Positions 1 to 7,685 of a DNA stretch of 64,000 nucleotides are shown here, one piece after another. The stretch comes from VRUE01 sp963796705 (lineage in GTDB: Bacteria; Actinomycetota; Thermoleophilia; Solirubrobacterales; 70-9). Within the stretch, counting starts at the first letter, position 1. The number at the start of each line of letters is the position of its first letter. Both the position numbers and the translations under genes were made by a program. The notes below the pieces were generated by a model. It did not search any database, was not told the origin of the DNA, and worked only from the letters and a program-made list of their open reading frames with translations. The stretch is taken from contig CAWCMK010000004.1 of assembly GCA_963796705.1 (NCBI GenBank), positions 558,001-622,000 on the forward strand. The letters are read 5' to 3'.

Positions 1-480
1 CGCGACATTGGGGTCGGAGTCGCCGATCTCACCTCTGGCCTTCAGTCCGAGGCGATCGATCTCGATCAGGGACAGCTCCATGCGCTGTCTGGCAAGCTCA
101 ATCGCCTCATCGACGTCTGAGGCCCAATGGGCGGCGCGGGAAGCCGTCAGGGCCGGGGTGACGACGAGGATCTCGCTGCTGCGCCCCCGGCAGCGGTTGA
201 GGATCTCCTCCCGCAGGGCCTGGCCTCCGACGGTCTCGTTGGCGATCACGAGCAGCCGGTAGCGCCCGTCCGCCCCGTGGCTCACCCGGACGCTGCGCGG
301 CAGCGAGCCACGCGAGCTGCGATAGGCGACGCCGATCCCGAAGCCGATCAAGAGCGCTCCCCAGGCGGCGCCGATCGAGGGCCTGGTCAGCAATGTCAAA
401 GCGATCACCGAGAGCGCGGCAACTCCAATCACCATGACCCAGCGAAAGGCGTCCGCCTCTGACCTCAGCGGATTGTGCAT
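1..480 (-). CDS. Two-helix membrane protein with USP-like domain, cut by the left window edge
   Basis: The frame opens at ATG 480 and runs leftwards 160 codons with no stop before the window edge, so the C-terminus is missing. Two hydrophobic segments (about residues 14-31 and 36-52) are followed by a soluble alpha/beta domain that starts near RLLVIANETVGG. The segment ARQRMELSLIEIDRLGLKAR and the GEIGDSDP that follows align well with ARARVEVTMAVLAEYGIDS and GEVMDRDP in the protein encoded at 1160-2056, so the two are related. The fold looks like the universal-stress/nucleotide-binding type, but no catalytic motif is visible. The gene lies 53 bases downstream of ctaE on the same strand and is probably in the oxidase operon. 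Function is not known. Confidence 0.75.
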   Translation of the reverse strand, partial: MHNPLRSEADAFRWVMVIGVAALSVIALTLLTRPSIGAAWGALLIGFGIGVAYRSSRGSLPRSVRVSHGADGRYRLLVIANETVGGQALREEILNRCRGRSSEILVVTPALTASRAAHWASDVDEAIELARQRMELSLIEIDRLGLKARGEIGDSDPNVA

Positions 481-533
481 ACCCCTAGGTTTCACCCCTC
501 ACGCCCCGAGGTCAAGCGTGAGTCGCCTAGATC

Positions 534-1160
534 TCAGAGGATGTAGACGGTCGTGTAGACGATGATCCACATGACGTCGACGAAATGCCAGTAGATGCCC
601 GGCACCTCGACGCCCAGGTGGTTCTTCTCCTCGGGTCCGAAATGGCCCCGGAAGGCGCGGATCGTGGCGAAGCTGAGGAGCATCAGCCCGATGAAGACAT
701 GCGCGCCGTGCAGGCCGGTGAGGCAGTAAAAGATCGACCCAAAGGAGAGATCGCGCGCGCTGAAGCCGATATGCGCGTACTCGTTCAGCTGGATGAAGAG
801 GAAGGTGGCGCCCAACAGCCAGGTCAACACCAGGCCGAGTTTGAGGCCGTTGCGGTTGCCCCGGCGGATCGACTCCAGCGCGTAGTGGACCGTGAAGCTC
901 GAGGAGACCAGGATCGCCGTGTTGATGCCCGCAACAGCGACCGGCAGCTTGTACGGTTCCGGCGGCCAGGTCGAGGGGTGAACGACGACCCGCAGGAAGA
1001 AGTAGGAGGCGAAGAACGCCCCGAACAACATCACCTCGGAGACGATGAACAGCAGGATGCCGAGCGTCTGTCGATCGATCCGCGAGCTCTGGTTGGCCTC
1101 CGGCGGTCCGTGATGCTCCTCGTGAGGCCCGTGTCCCAGGGTGACGGTCGCGCTCTCCAT
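534..1160 (-). CDS. ctaE: Cytochrome c oxidase subunit III
   Basis: A 208-residue integral membrane subunit of the aa3-type terminal oxidase. After a hydrophilic N-terminus rich in His and Glu (GPHEEHHGPPE) come five hydrophobic helices, as in the short actinobacterial form of the family. Signature stretches include LGILLFIVSEVMLFGAFFASYF, cut here to its key part SEVMLFGAF, then GLHGAHVFIGL and HFVDVMWIIVY near the C-terminus. The ATG at 1160 overlaps the stop of the preceding gene by one base (TGATG), so it is translationally coupled to the USP-like gene and cotranscribed with ctaC and ctaD. Subunit III carries no metal centre and supports stable proton uptake by subunit I. Confidence 0.97.
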   Translation of the reverse strand: MESATVTLGHGPHEEHHGPPEANQSSRIDRQTLGILLFIVSEVMLFGAFFASYFFLRVVVHPSTWPPEPYKLPVAVAGINTAILVSSSFTVHYALESIRRGNRNGLKLGLVLTWLLGATFLFIQLNEYAHIGFSARDLSFGSIFYCLTGLHGAHVFIGLMLLSFATIRAFRGHFGPEEKNHLGVEVPGIYWHFVDVMWIIVYTTVYIL

Positions 1161-2056
1161 CAGTCCCCCGCTTCCTGACCCTCGGCGGCGCCACTCTCGG
1201 CCACTGCGGCCGCGACGGCGGCCGGCGGCCGGCCCACCTCGAGGTGCTCAACCGGCTTGTCGGTCAGCTCGCGCGTGCGGCCGACGAGGTCCTCGTTGAG
1301 CCATTGCGACTCCTCCCCGGCAAAGGTCGAGATCAGGATCTCGTCGATCCGGTAGTGCGCGATCGCGTTTCGCACGGCGTGGAAGGGGTCGGGGCTCATC
1401 GGCTGGCCCGTGGCGTCACAATCGGCGCGGTAGAGCTCCGCCAAAGTCGAGGCGAGATCGGCGACTATCTCGGCCTCGGGAACCTTCTCGCTGCGCGGGC
1501 AGATGATCGTGAAACGGTGTGGGTGGCCCGCCGCGCGCTCCTTGAGCCGGTTGACGAGGTCGGGCGCCGCCACCGTCTGGGTGGCGACGACCAGAGTGTG
1601 CGTGACCTCGAGACTGACCGAGTCCTCGGCGACGCGCACTGGGATATGGGTGATCCTGACATCGGGTTCGAACCGCTCTTCCGCCCAGACCACGAGGTCC
1701 TTGCGGGTCAGGCCAAAGCGGGTCTCATAGAGGCAGGAGAGCAGGACCTCGCTCGGATCGTGGGCGCGAACCGCGTCGTCCATCGCCAGCGCGGGATCGC
1801 GATCCATCACCTCGCCGACCGAGTCGATGCCGTACTCGGCAAGGACCGCCATCGTCACCTCAACGCGGGCGCGTGCCGCGTCGCGCAACTCGCCGCTGTC
1901 GATCAGCTGCCCGACCGCCGGCTGGTTCTGCGGGGCCACGACGGCGACCAGCGAGGCCTCGTCCGCCCGCTCGCGGATCCCCTGCAGCAGCTTGCGCCCC
2001 CCGGCGACCTCGTTGAGGAATGCCATCAGGGGCCGGCCCCCGGAGTCCTGGGTCAC
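1160..2056 (-). CDS. Tandem USP-like domain protein inside the oxidase operon
   Basis: A 298-residue soluble protein without a signal peptide. It has two repeats of an alpha/beta domain: residues about 33-135, starting at SLVAVVAPQNQP, and about 150-270, starting at HTLVVATQTVAAP. Each ends in a segment of the type EVLLSCLYETR / EILISTFAGEES followed by a Trp-containing helix, as in the GABA-permease-associated USP-like family. No enzyme motif is visible. It starts with GTG overlapping the ctaD stop (GTGA) and ends overlapping the ctaE start, so its place between the two core oxidase genes is fixed by translational coupling. A related domain is encoded just past ctaE (1-480). A role in oxidase regulation or assembly is inference. 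Confidence 0.85.
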   Translation of the reverse strand: MTQDSGGRPLMAFLNEVAGGRKLLQGIRERADEASLVAVVAPQNQPAVGQLIDSGELRDAARARVEVTMAVLAEYGIDSVGEVMDRDPALAMDDAVRAHDPSEVLLSCLYETRFGLTRKDLVVWAEERFEPDVRITHIPVRVAEDSVSLEVTHTLVVATQTVAAPDLVNRLKERAAGHPHRFTIICPRSEKVPEAEIVADLASTLAELYRADCDATGQPMSPDPFHAVRNAIAHYRIDEILISTFAGEESQWLNEDLVGRTRELTDKPVEHLEVGRPPAAVAAAVAESGAAEGQEAGD

Positions 2057-3954
2057 GTGCTCGCCACCGCGGGCTCGGGCTCTTTGACCTGGGCGCCTTC
2101 ACCGGGCATGATCGCGTGGCGCGCTCCCGGCACCCCGTACTCGTAGGGTCCACCGACGACCCGCGGGATCTCGTCGAAGTTGAAGATCGGCGGCGGTGAG
2201 GAGACCTGCCACTCGATCGAGTTTGCGCGCCAGGGATTGGCTTCGGCACGTGGGCCGAAGCGCCAGCTGACGATCATGTTGTAGAGGAAGACGAGCTGCA
2301 CGGCGCCGAGGAAGAAGGCGCAGCAGCTGATCAACAGGTTCCAGTTGCCGAACTGGGTCGCGTAGTCGGCGACCCGACGCGGCATCCCGTCCATCCCGAT
2401 CCAGTGCATCGGCAGGAAGGTCCCCCAGGTGCCGATCAGCGTCCCCCAGAAGTGGACGCGACCAAGCTTCTCGTCATACATTCGCCCGGTGATCTTCGGG
2501 AACCAGTGGTAGATGCCGGCGAAGATTGTGAAGACCGAGCCGCCGAAGAGGACGAAGTGGATGTGGGCGACGATGAAATAGGTGTCCGAGACGTGGATGT
2601 CGATCGGCACCATGCCCAGCATCACCCCGCTGATGCCGCCGACCGTGAAGGTGACGATGAAGGCGAGCGCAAACAGCATCGCCGTCGATCTGGTGTGGAT
2701 CTTGCCGAAATAGAGGGTCCCCAACCAGGAGAAGATCTTGATCCCGGTCGGCACCGCGATCAGCAGCGTGGTGATCATCATCGGCACCCGCAGCCAGCTG
2801 AACATGCCGGCGACGAACATGTGGTGGGCCCAGACCGAGTAGCTGAGAACGACAATCCCGAGCAGCGCCAGGGCCATCAGCCGATAGCCGAAGATCGGTT
2901 TGCGGGCATGGGTCGAGATGACCTCCGAGATGATCCCGAACCCGGGCAGCATCATGATGTAGACGGCCGGGTGCGAGTAGAACCAGAAGATGTGCTGGTA
3001 GCTGATCACGTCGCCGCCGCCGGAGAACTGGAAGAAGTTGGTGCCAAGGGCGCGGTCGAAGAGGACCATGAACTGGGCGCCCGCGATGAACGGGGTCGCG
3101 GCGACGACCAGCAGCGAGGTAGAGAGGTTGGCCCAGACGAGAAGGGGCATGCGCCAGAAGGTCATCCCCGGCGCGCGCATGGTGATGATCGTGACCAGGA
3201 AATTGAGCGCCGTGGCGATTGATGAAGCCCCGGCGAACTGCACGCCGAGGTTGAAGAATGACTGGCCCAGGGGCGCCCCGGTGGAGAGCGGCGCATAGCC
3301 GGTCCAACCGGCGTCAAAGGCGCCGCCCGGGGCGAGGAAGCTGCCGATGAAGAGCAAGCCCGCCAGCGGCAGCATCCAGAAGCTGAGGGCGTTGAGGCGT
3401 GGGAACGCCATGTCGGGCGCGCCGATCATCAGCGGCAGGACGTAGTTCGCGATCCCGGCGAAGACGGGGATCACAAAGACGAAGATCATCAGCACCGCGT
3501 GAGTCGAGAAGAGACTGTTGTAGGTGCCAGCATCGACGATCTGGGTGCCCGGCTGAGCGAGCTCGGCGCGGATCAGCATCGCCATGAGGCCGCCGACAAA
3601 GAAGAAGAAGAAGGTGGTGACGATGTACTGGATGCCGATCACCTTGTGATCGGTGTTGAAACGGAAGTAATCCTTCCAGCTGCGCGCCCCGTGCTGGGAG
3701 TGGTCCTCAGGAATCGTCGGCATGCCGGCGGCCCAGCGCAGCCAGTAATCGAAGCAGCCGAAGCCGGCCAGGAAGCCGAGCGGCGCGGTGATCAGCGGAA
3801 CCACGACCTGCGGGTAGCCCGTCTGCTTGCTCTGGAAGGCCGAGAGGCCGTAGGACTTGCGCAGCACGACGACGAGCGCCACGCCGAAGGCCGCGGCCAG
3901 CAGGGCGCCGAGCGCGCCGCGGATCCAGCCCGGTCGCTTGATCGCTTCCACCAT
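2053..3954 (-). CDS. ctaD: Cytochrome c oxidase subunit I, A2-type
   Basis: A 633-residue catalytic subunit that holds heme a and the heme a3-CuB centre and reduces O2 to water with proton pumping. Visible ligands are His152 (STHAVLMIF, heme a), His328 in YSHPAVY (CuB, with Tyr332 for the His-Tyr crosslink), HH at 377-378, and VAHIHFVLFGG for heme a3 and heme a. The K- and D-channel Glu of the usual GHPEVY motif is replaced: YSHPAVY is the Tyr-Ser signature of A2-type oxidases. About 85 extra N-terminal residues with two predicted helices (13-31 and 49-67) precede the normal start of the domain near TDHKVIGIQYI. GGAGG-type SD precedes ATG 3954. It follows ctaC by 13 bases. Confidence 0.98.
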   Translation of the reverse strand: MVEAIKRPGWIRGALGALLAAAFGVALVVVLRKSYGLSAFQSKQTGYPQVVVPLITAPLGFLAGFGCFDYWLRWAAGMPTIPEDHSQHGARSWKDYFRFNTDHKVIGIQYIVTTFFFFFVGGLMAMLIRAELAQPGTQIVDAGTYNSLFSTHAVLMIFVFVIPVFAGIANYVLPLMIGAPDMAFPRLNALSFWMLPLAGLLFIGSFLAPGGAFDAGWTGYAPLSTGAPLGQSFFNLGVQFAGASSIATALNFLVTIITMRAPGMTFWRMPLLVWANLSTSLLVVAATPFIAGAQFMVLFDRALGTNFFQFSGGGDVISYQHIFWFYSHPAVYIMMLPGFGIISEVISTHARKPIFGYRLMALALLGIVVLSYSVWAHHMFVAGMFSWLRVPMMITTLLIAVPTGIKIFSWLGTLYFGKIHTRSTAMLFALAFIVTFTVGGISGVMLGMVPIDIHVSDTYFIVAHIHFVLFGGSVFTIFAGIYHWFPKITGRMYDEKLGRVHFWGTLIGTWGTFLPMHWIGMDGMPRRVADYATQFGNWNLLISCCAFFLGAVQLVFLYNMIVSWRFGPRAEANPWRANSIEWQVSSPPPIFNFDEIPRVVGGPYEYGVPGARHAIMPGEGAQVKEPEPAVAST

Positions 3955-3967
3955 CAGGGAGCCTCCA

Positions 3968-4762
3968 TTATGCCCCGCCCGCGCCGAGCGGTTCTTTGCT
4001 TGGTTCGCTGGCGTCCTCGGTGATCGATTCGAGCTCAGCTGGTGGCACTTTCTGGGTCAGCCCTTCAACCCATTTGCGGAAATCAACCGGCCGTTCGACG
4101 ATGACTTTGGCCCGCATCGTCGCGTGGCCAAAGCCGCAGAGCTCGGTGCAGATAAGTTCGTAGTGGCCGAGCTTGTCGGGCGTGACCACGGCCGTCGTCG
4201 TGATCCCGGGAACCGCGTCTTTCTTGATCCGCCACTGGGGTACCCAGAAGGAGTGGATCACGTCAAGCGCGTGCATTTTAAATTCGACCTGGCGGTCGAG
4301 GGGCACGTGCAGCACCCCCTGCGAGTAGACGTTGTTGAAACCCGGATAGCCAAAGCTCCAGGCGTACTGCTGGGCGAAGACGTCAACCCGAAGCGAGTCC
4401 GCCGCCTTGGCTTCGATCTCGTTGAGAACCGCCCAGCTGTAGCCGGCGCCGAACAGGACGATGATCGTCGGGATCACCGTCCAAGCCACCTCGAGGCGCG
4501 TGTTGCCGTGGATCGGCTCGCCGTCAGATTCGTCGCCGGGCTTCGCTTTGAATTTCCACAGCGCGTAGAACAGCATCACCACCACCAGGGAGAAGACCAA
4601 GGAGGAGAGGACGATCATCACGTTGAGCAGATCGTCGATCTTGGGAGCGGCCGTCGAGGCCTCCTGGCCGTTCCAGTTGATCGAGAGCATCACCGCCGAG
4701 ATCGCCGCGGCCAGCCCCACGGTGGCGGCGAGCATCTTCGCTATCGGCAGGCGTCCATTCAT
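3968..4762 (-). CDS. ctaC: Cytochrome c oxidase subunit II
   Basis: A 264-residue electron-entry subunit. An N-terminal hydrophobic segment (about 9-27, signal-like) is followed by the two transmembrane helices of the hairpin (about 45-68 and 93-113) and an exported cupredoxin domain. The binuclear CuA ligands are all visible: His170, then Cys205, Glu207, Cys209, His213 and Met216 in CTELCGFGHATM. There is no C-terminal cytochrome c domain, so it is not a caa3-type fusion. I chose ATG 4762; a TTG two codons upstream (4768) is also in frame. It is the first cta gene of the minus-strand operon and lies 36 bases after the glycosyltransferase gene. Confidence 0.97.
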   Translation of the reverse strand: MNGRLPIAKMLAATVGLAAAISAVMLSINWNGQEASTAAPKIDDLLNVMIVLSSLVFSLVVVMLFYALWKFKAKPGDESDGEPIHGNTRLEVAWTVIPTIIVLFGAGYSWAVLNEIEAKAADSLRVDVFAQQYAWSFGYPGFNNVYSQGVLHVPLDRQVEFKMHALDVIHSFWVPQWRIKKDAVPGITTTAVVTPDKLGHYELICTELCGFGHATMRAKVIVERPVDFRKWVEGLTQKVPPAELESITEDASEPSKEPLGAGGA

Positions 4763-4798
4763 TCGCAAAGCCGGGCTCGGAGTCCCGGGGCGCGCATT

Positions 4799-6139
4799 CT
4801 ATGCAAGCGGCAGACGGTCAAGCTCGCCCCGTGCCGCGGCAATCACCCCGCGGGCGACCCCCTCCCAGCTCCAGAGCCTGGAGGCGGTCGCGATGAGCGC
4901 CTCACGGGTCTCTTCTCGGGCCTGCTCTGGGAGATCCAGCCAGCCGCTGAGCCGGGCAGCGATCTGCTCGATCGCCGCCTCCGACACCGTGAAGGAACAG
5001 AGCCCGGCGCTGGCCCTCGGCAGCGCCGCGGCCAACTGGCGGGAGACCTCACGCATTCCCGAGTGGTCCGCAGCAATGGGCAGCGTCCCGCAGGCCGCTG
5101 CCTCGGCGGCGACCATGCCAAAGGCCTCCGGGAAGGTGCTCGGCATGACCAGTGTCTCAGCGCGGGGCAGCAGCCGGGCGACCTGCTGATGCTCAAGGCG
5201 GCCAATCAGCTCTACCGAGGCCGCGAGACCCCGCGCCGCGGCCGCGTAGCCCGGCGGCGGGTCGGCGAGAAACGTGGAGAGGATCTGAAGCGGCGCCTGT
5301 TGACCGCCCTCGAGGCCGCGACCGAGACGTGCCACCTCGCGGGCGGCTTCGAGGTCGCCGCGATCGAGGGCGGCCAGCAAGCGCCGGACGCCGCCCTCGT
5401 ACTCGCCGAAGCCCGCAATCTGAAGCCGTGCCTCGGGATGTCGGGCCCGAACCAGCGGCCAAGCCGCGAGCAACAGGTCGACCCCCTTGGAGACGATCAG
5501 CTTGCCGACAAATACGACCAGGGGCGGCCGCCGCCCGCGCTCCGGCCGAAAGGCGTTGGTATCGACGCCCGGCGGCCCCAGGCGAGTCTTCTCCCGGAGG
5601 CCCGCGAGGCCCGGCAGCGCCACCCACAGCGACTCCGCGGTATGGCGTGAGCCGACCAGGACCGCGGTGGCGGCTCGGATTCCCTCCTCGGCGTAGGGGA
5701 CGAAGCGCGGATCCCGCTTGACGGTGTACTCCAGCGCCGAGCCGTGCACCTTGGCAGCGAACGGTGCAAGGCCGGCGCGCGCCAAGACCACCGGGCCCAT
5801 GATCAGGTGGTTGGCGAGCGCAAGGTCGATGCCCCCGGCCCGCGCCGCCACCGCGCGGACCGCAGCGACGTTGGCCTCGAGGTAGCGCCCGAGCTCGGCG
5901 TCGCTCAGCTCGGGGAAGGTCTTGACCTCGAAGCCTGGATAGGGGTCCTTCACGTAGACCGGAAGCAGGCCGTGAATATCGGGGTTGTGGATCTCGACTC
6001 CAGGCAGCGGCACCTCGCGGTCCTGGCAAAGGAGGTGAACCTGATGGCCAAGCCGGGCCAACGCCGGGGCGAGATTGGCGTTGTAGATGTTGCTGCCCGT
6101 GCCGCGCAGCATGTAGCCGTGAAAGATGAGGATTTTCAT
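4799..6139 (-). CDS. Glycosyltransferase, GT-B fold (GT4-like)
   Basis: A 446-residue glycosyltransferase that should move a sugar from a nucleotide-sugar donor; donor and acceptor are not readable. The N-terminal domain begins MKILIFHGYMLRGTGSN, the usual glycine-rich acceptor-side loop. The C-terminal donor domain begins near PPLVVFVGKLIVSKGVDLLL and contains FPEAFGMVAAEAAACG, the E-x7-E type motif with its second Glu. An insertion of about 70 residues (roughly 250-320) rich in Arg, Ala and Leu separates the start of the donor domain from SVELIGRLEHQQVARLLP. It has no signal peptide. Same strand as ctaC with a 36-base gap, so it may share transcription with the oxidase operon; a functional link is not evident. 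Confidence 0.9.
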   Translation of the reverse strand: MKILIFHGYMLRGTGSNIYNANLAPALARLGHQVHLLCQDREVPLPGVEIHNPDIHGLLPVYVKDPYPGFEVKTFPELSDAELGRYLEANVAAVRAVAARAGGIDLALANHLIMGPVVLARAGLAPFAAKVHGSALEYTVKRDPRFVPYAEEGIRAATAVLVGSRHTAESLWVALPGLAGLREKTRLGPPGVDTNAFRPERGRRPPLVVFVGKLIVSKGVDLLLAAWPLVRARHPEARLQIAGFGEYEGGVRRLLAALDRGDLEAAREVARLGRGLEGGQQAPLQILSTFLADPPPGYAAAARGLAASVELIGRLEHQQVARLLPRAETLVMPSTFPEAFGMVAAEAAACGTLPIAADHSGMREVSRQLAAALPRASAGLCSFTVSEAAIEQIAARLSGWLDLPEQAREETREALIATASRLWSWEGVARGVIAAARGELDRLPLA

Positions 6140-6233
6140 GGATGGCGCCGCTTGCCCTGCCCGATCGAACGCGGCGGGGGGATTATGTCGACGCCGGCGC
6201 CGTGCGCGCCGCGGCGCTTGTATTGTCCCGGCC

Positions 6234-6497
6234 GTGAACGCGAAGCAGCTCTACCGGATGCGAGCGCCGGCGTCGGGTCGTGAGGCACTCGCCTACGCCG
6301 AGCACGGCGCCGTCTACGTCGACCGCGAGACGGGCGAGGAAATGCAGCCGGTGGCGATGGTGCTGCCGCTTGCCCCCTCGCCGTCGGCCCTTCCACGTAC
6401 CCCCGACAACCTGCGGGCCTGTCGCCGCTGCGACCAGCTGATCGGGCTGGATGTCAGCGACTGCCCCTACTGCGGCCTGCGCCAGCCGCCGCTCTGA
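6234..6497 (+). CDS. Small C-terminal zinc-ribbon protein
   Basis: An 87-residue protein read from GTG 6234. Its C-terminus carries a CxxC-x10-CxxC pair (CRRCDQLIGLDVSDCPYCG), a zinc-ribbon knuckle. The first 60 residues show no recognised domain but contain a Pro- and Ala-rich linker (PLAPSPSALPRTP). The frame continues upstream to 6126, but that part overlaps the start of the divergent glycosyltransferase gene and has poor coding character, so I placed the start at GTG. Divergent from the glycosyltransferase; no evident operon partner. Function unknown; nucleic-acid or protein contact through the ribbon is a guess. Confidence 0.7.
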   Translation: MNAKQLYRMRAPASGREALAYAEHGAVYVDRETGEEMQPVAMVLPLAPSPSALPRTPDNLRACRRCDQLIGLDVSDCPYCGLRQPPL

Positions 6498-6588
6498 GGC
6501 GCGCAGGGCTGTCAACTCGGTCGCGCGCGAGCGCCCCCGGACCAGCGCGCGGTCCGCTCTGAGGGCCCTGTCGGTCCGCGGCGACCCG

Positions 6589-7350
6589 CTAGGGCTGTTT
6601 GACCAAGGTCGCTGCGTAGAGAAAGCGGGCGTTCGAGTAAAAGCAGCCGTAGCTCTTCGTCTTGCCGACCACCTGCTGCGGGTGGCCTTCCTGGATGTCA
6701 CTGCGGCTGGCGCAGTGTTTTGACTTGCGACTGCCGCGCCAGGTGTTTTCGCCGGAAACGTTGATCGCGAACATCGGCGCCCAGGTTGGAACCGTGAGGG
6801 CGACGATCTGGCCGCGCAGGACGCTCAGTGGATGATCGAGTGAGAAGGTCACCTTGCCGCCGAAGTACTGGTTGAGAACCTGGATCGGACTCTGGCGGAC
6901 GAGCGTGAACTGGGGCGGCTTGCTGCCTTCGACCGGCCTCAGGATTCCGATTCGCGCCTCCGATGGCTTGCCCAGCAGGCCGTTGAAGAAGCCCACCTCG
7001 TTGGCGGTTGACTTTGTTTCTTCGTGGGAAGGCCTGGAGAGCGTGATCGACCAGGCAACTACCTTGCCGTCGAAGGGCGCCTCGTAGGGCTGGTCAACGC
7101 CGCTTGCGGCGACCTGGTAGCCGGTTACATGACCCTCAACGCGACATGGGATGACCGGAATTTCATTGACGATCTTGCCCGGACATGACGGCGCCGGGGT
7201 GCTCGCCGTCTGACCGAGGACGACCACCCGTACCGGCGCTGAGTCAGCGCTGCCGGGCCAGCTGGCGGCGAGCAGGCCGGCCAGCAGGCAGCCAAGCGCC
7301 AACGCCGTCGCGGGGCGGGCGAAGGTGGCCTTTTCGGCTCTGGCAATCAC
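6589..7350 (-). CDS. Secreted protein of unknown function
   Basis: A 253-residue protein read from GTG 7350. The first residues (VIARAEKATFARPATA) followed by the hydrophobic stretch LALGCLLAGLLAASWPGSADSA form a Sec signal peptide with an AxA-type cleavage region. The mature part is mostly beta-rich, with paired cysteines (CPGKIVNEIPVIPC) and two more groups (KHCASRSD and YGCFYS) that could form disulfides. An upstream in-frame extension to 7455 is Arg-rich and unlike a signal peptide, so I excluded it. I do not recognise a catalytic motif. Convergent with the zinc-ribbon gene and divergent from the amidase operon. Confidence 0.75.
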   Translation of the reverse strand: MIARAEKATFARPATALALGCLLAGLLAASWPGSADSAPVRVVVLGQTASTPAPSCPGKIVNEIPVIPCRVEGHVTGYQVAASGVDQPYEAPFDGKVVAWSITLSRPSHEETKSTANEVGFFNGLLGKPSEARIGILRPVEGSKPPQFTLVRQSPIQVLNQYFGGKVTFSLDHPLSVLRGQIVALTVPTWAPMFAINVSGENTWRGSRKSKHCASRSDIQEGHPQQVVGKTKSYGCFYSNARFLYAATLVKQP

Positions 7351-7481
7351 GATCTCAGTTTGGAACCCCGACGGTGAGGCTGGGTTGCGGCAGGGATTCT
7401 GCCTTCGCCGCCGCCGGAATGCCCCCTGCCTGACCCGCTGCATGATCCCGGCCATGCGGCTCTGTAGGGTTGCCTGCCGAG

Positions 7482-7685
7482 ATGGTGGACCAGGCGGCGC
7501 GCGCAGAAGACTTCATCGGCGCCGGCCTCGCTTCGCTGGGGATCGAGGCCGACGACGTCGAGCTGGCGGTGATGGCCGCGGCCCACGCACTCTTTTGGCC
7601 AGAGATCCAGAGCCTGCTCGCCATGGATACCGGCGCGGTCGCTCCTGAGAGCCGGCCTGACCTCTCCCGGGCGCCGGAGAATTGA
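7482..7685 (+). CDS. Small GatC/AtzG-like protein preceding an amidase
   Basis: A 67-residue protein starting at ATG 7482, made mostly of one helix-rich segment (FIGAGLASLGIEADDVELAV and AAAHALFWPEIQSLL) with an extended Pro-rich tail (ESRPDLSRAPEN). Small proteins with this make-up, encoded just before an amidase-signature enzyme, act as GatC- or AtzG-type belt subunits that wrap and stabilise the amidase. The identity here rests on size, tail and context rather than a clear motif. Its TGA overlaps the TTG start of the amidase by four bases (TTGA). An alternative start is the TTG at 7470. Confidence 0.6.
   Translation: MVDQAARAEDFIGAGLASLGIEADDVELAVMAAAHALFWPEIQSLLAMDTGAVAPESRPDLSRAPEN

Noticed and set aside
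3857..5650. 597-codon plus-strand frame opposite ctaC and the glycosyltransferase
   Set aside because: Shadow of two clear minus-strand genes; low-complexity product.
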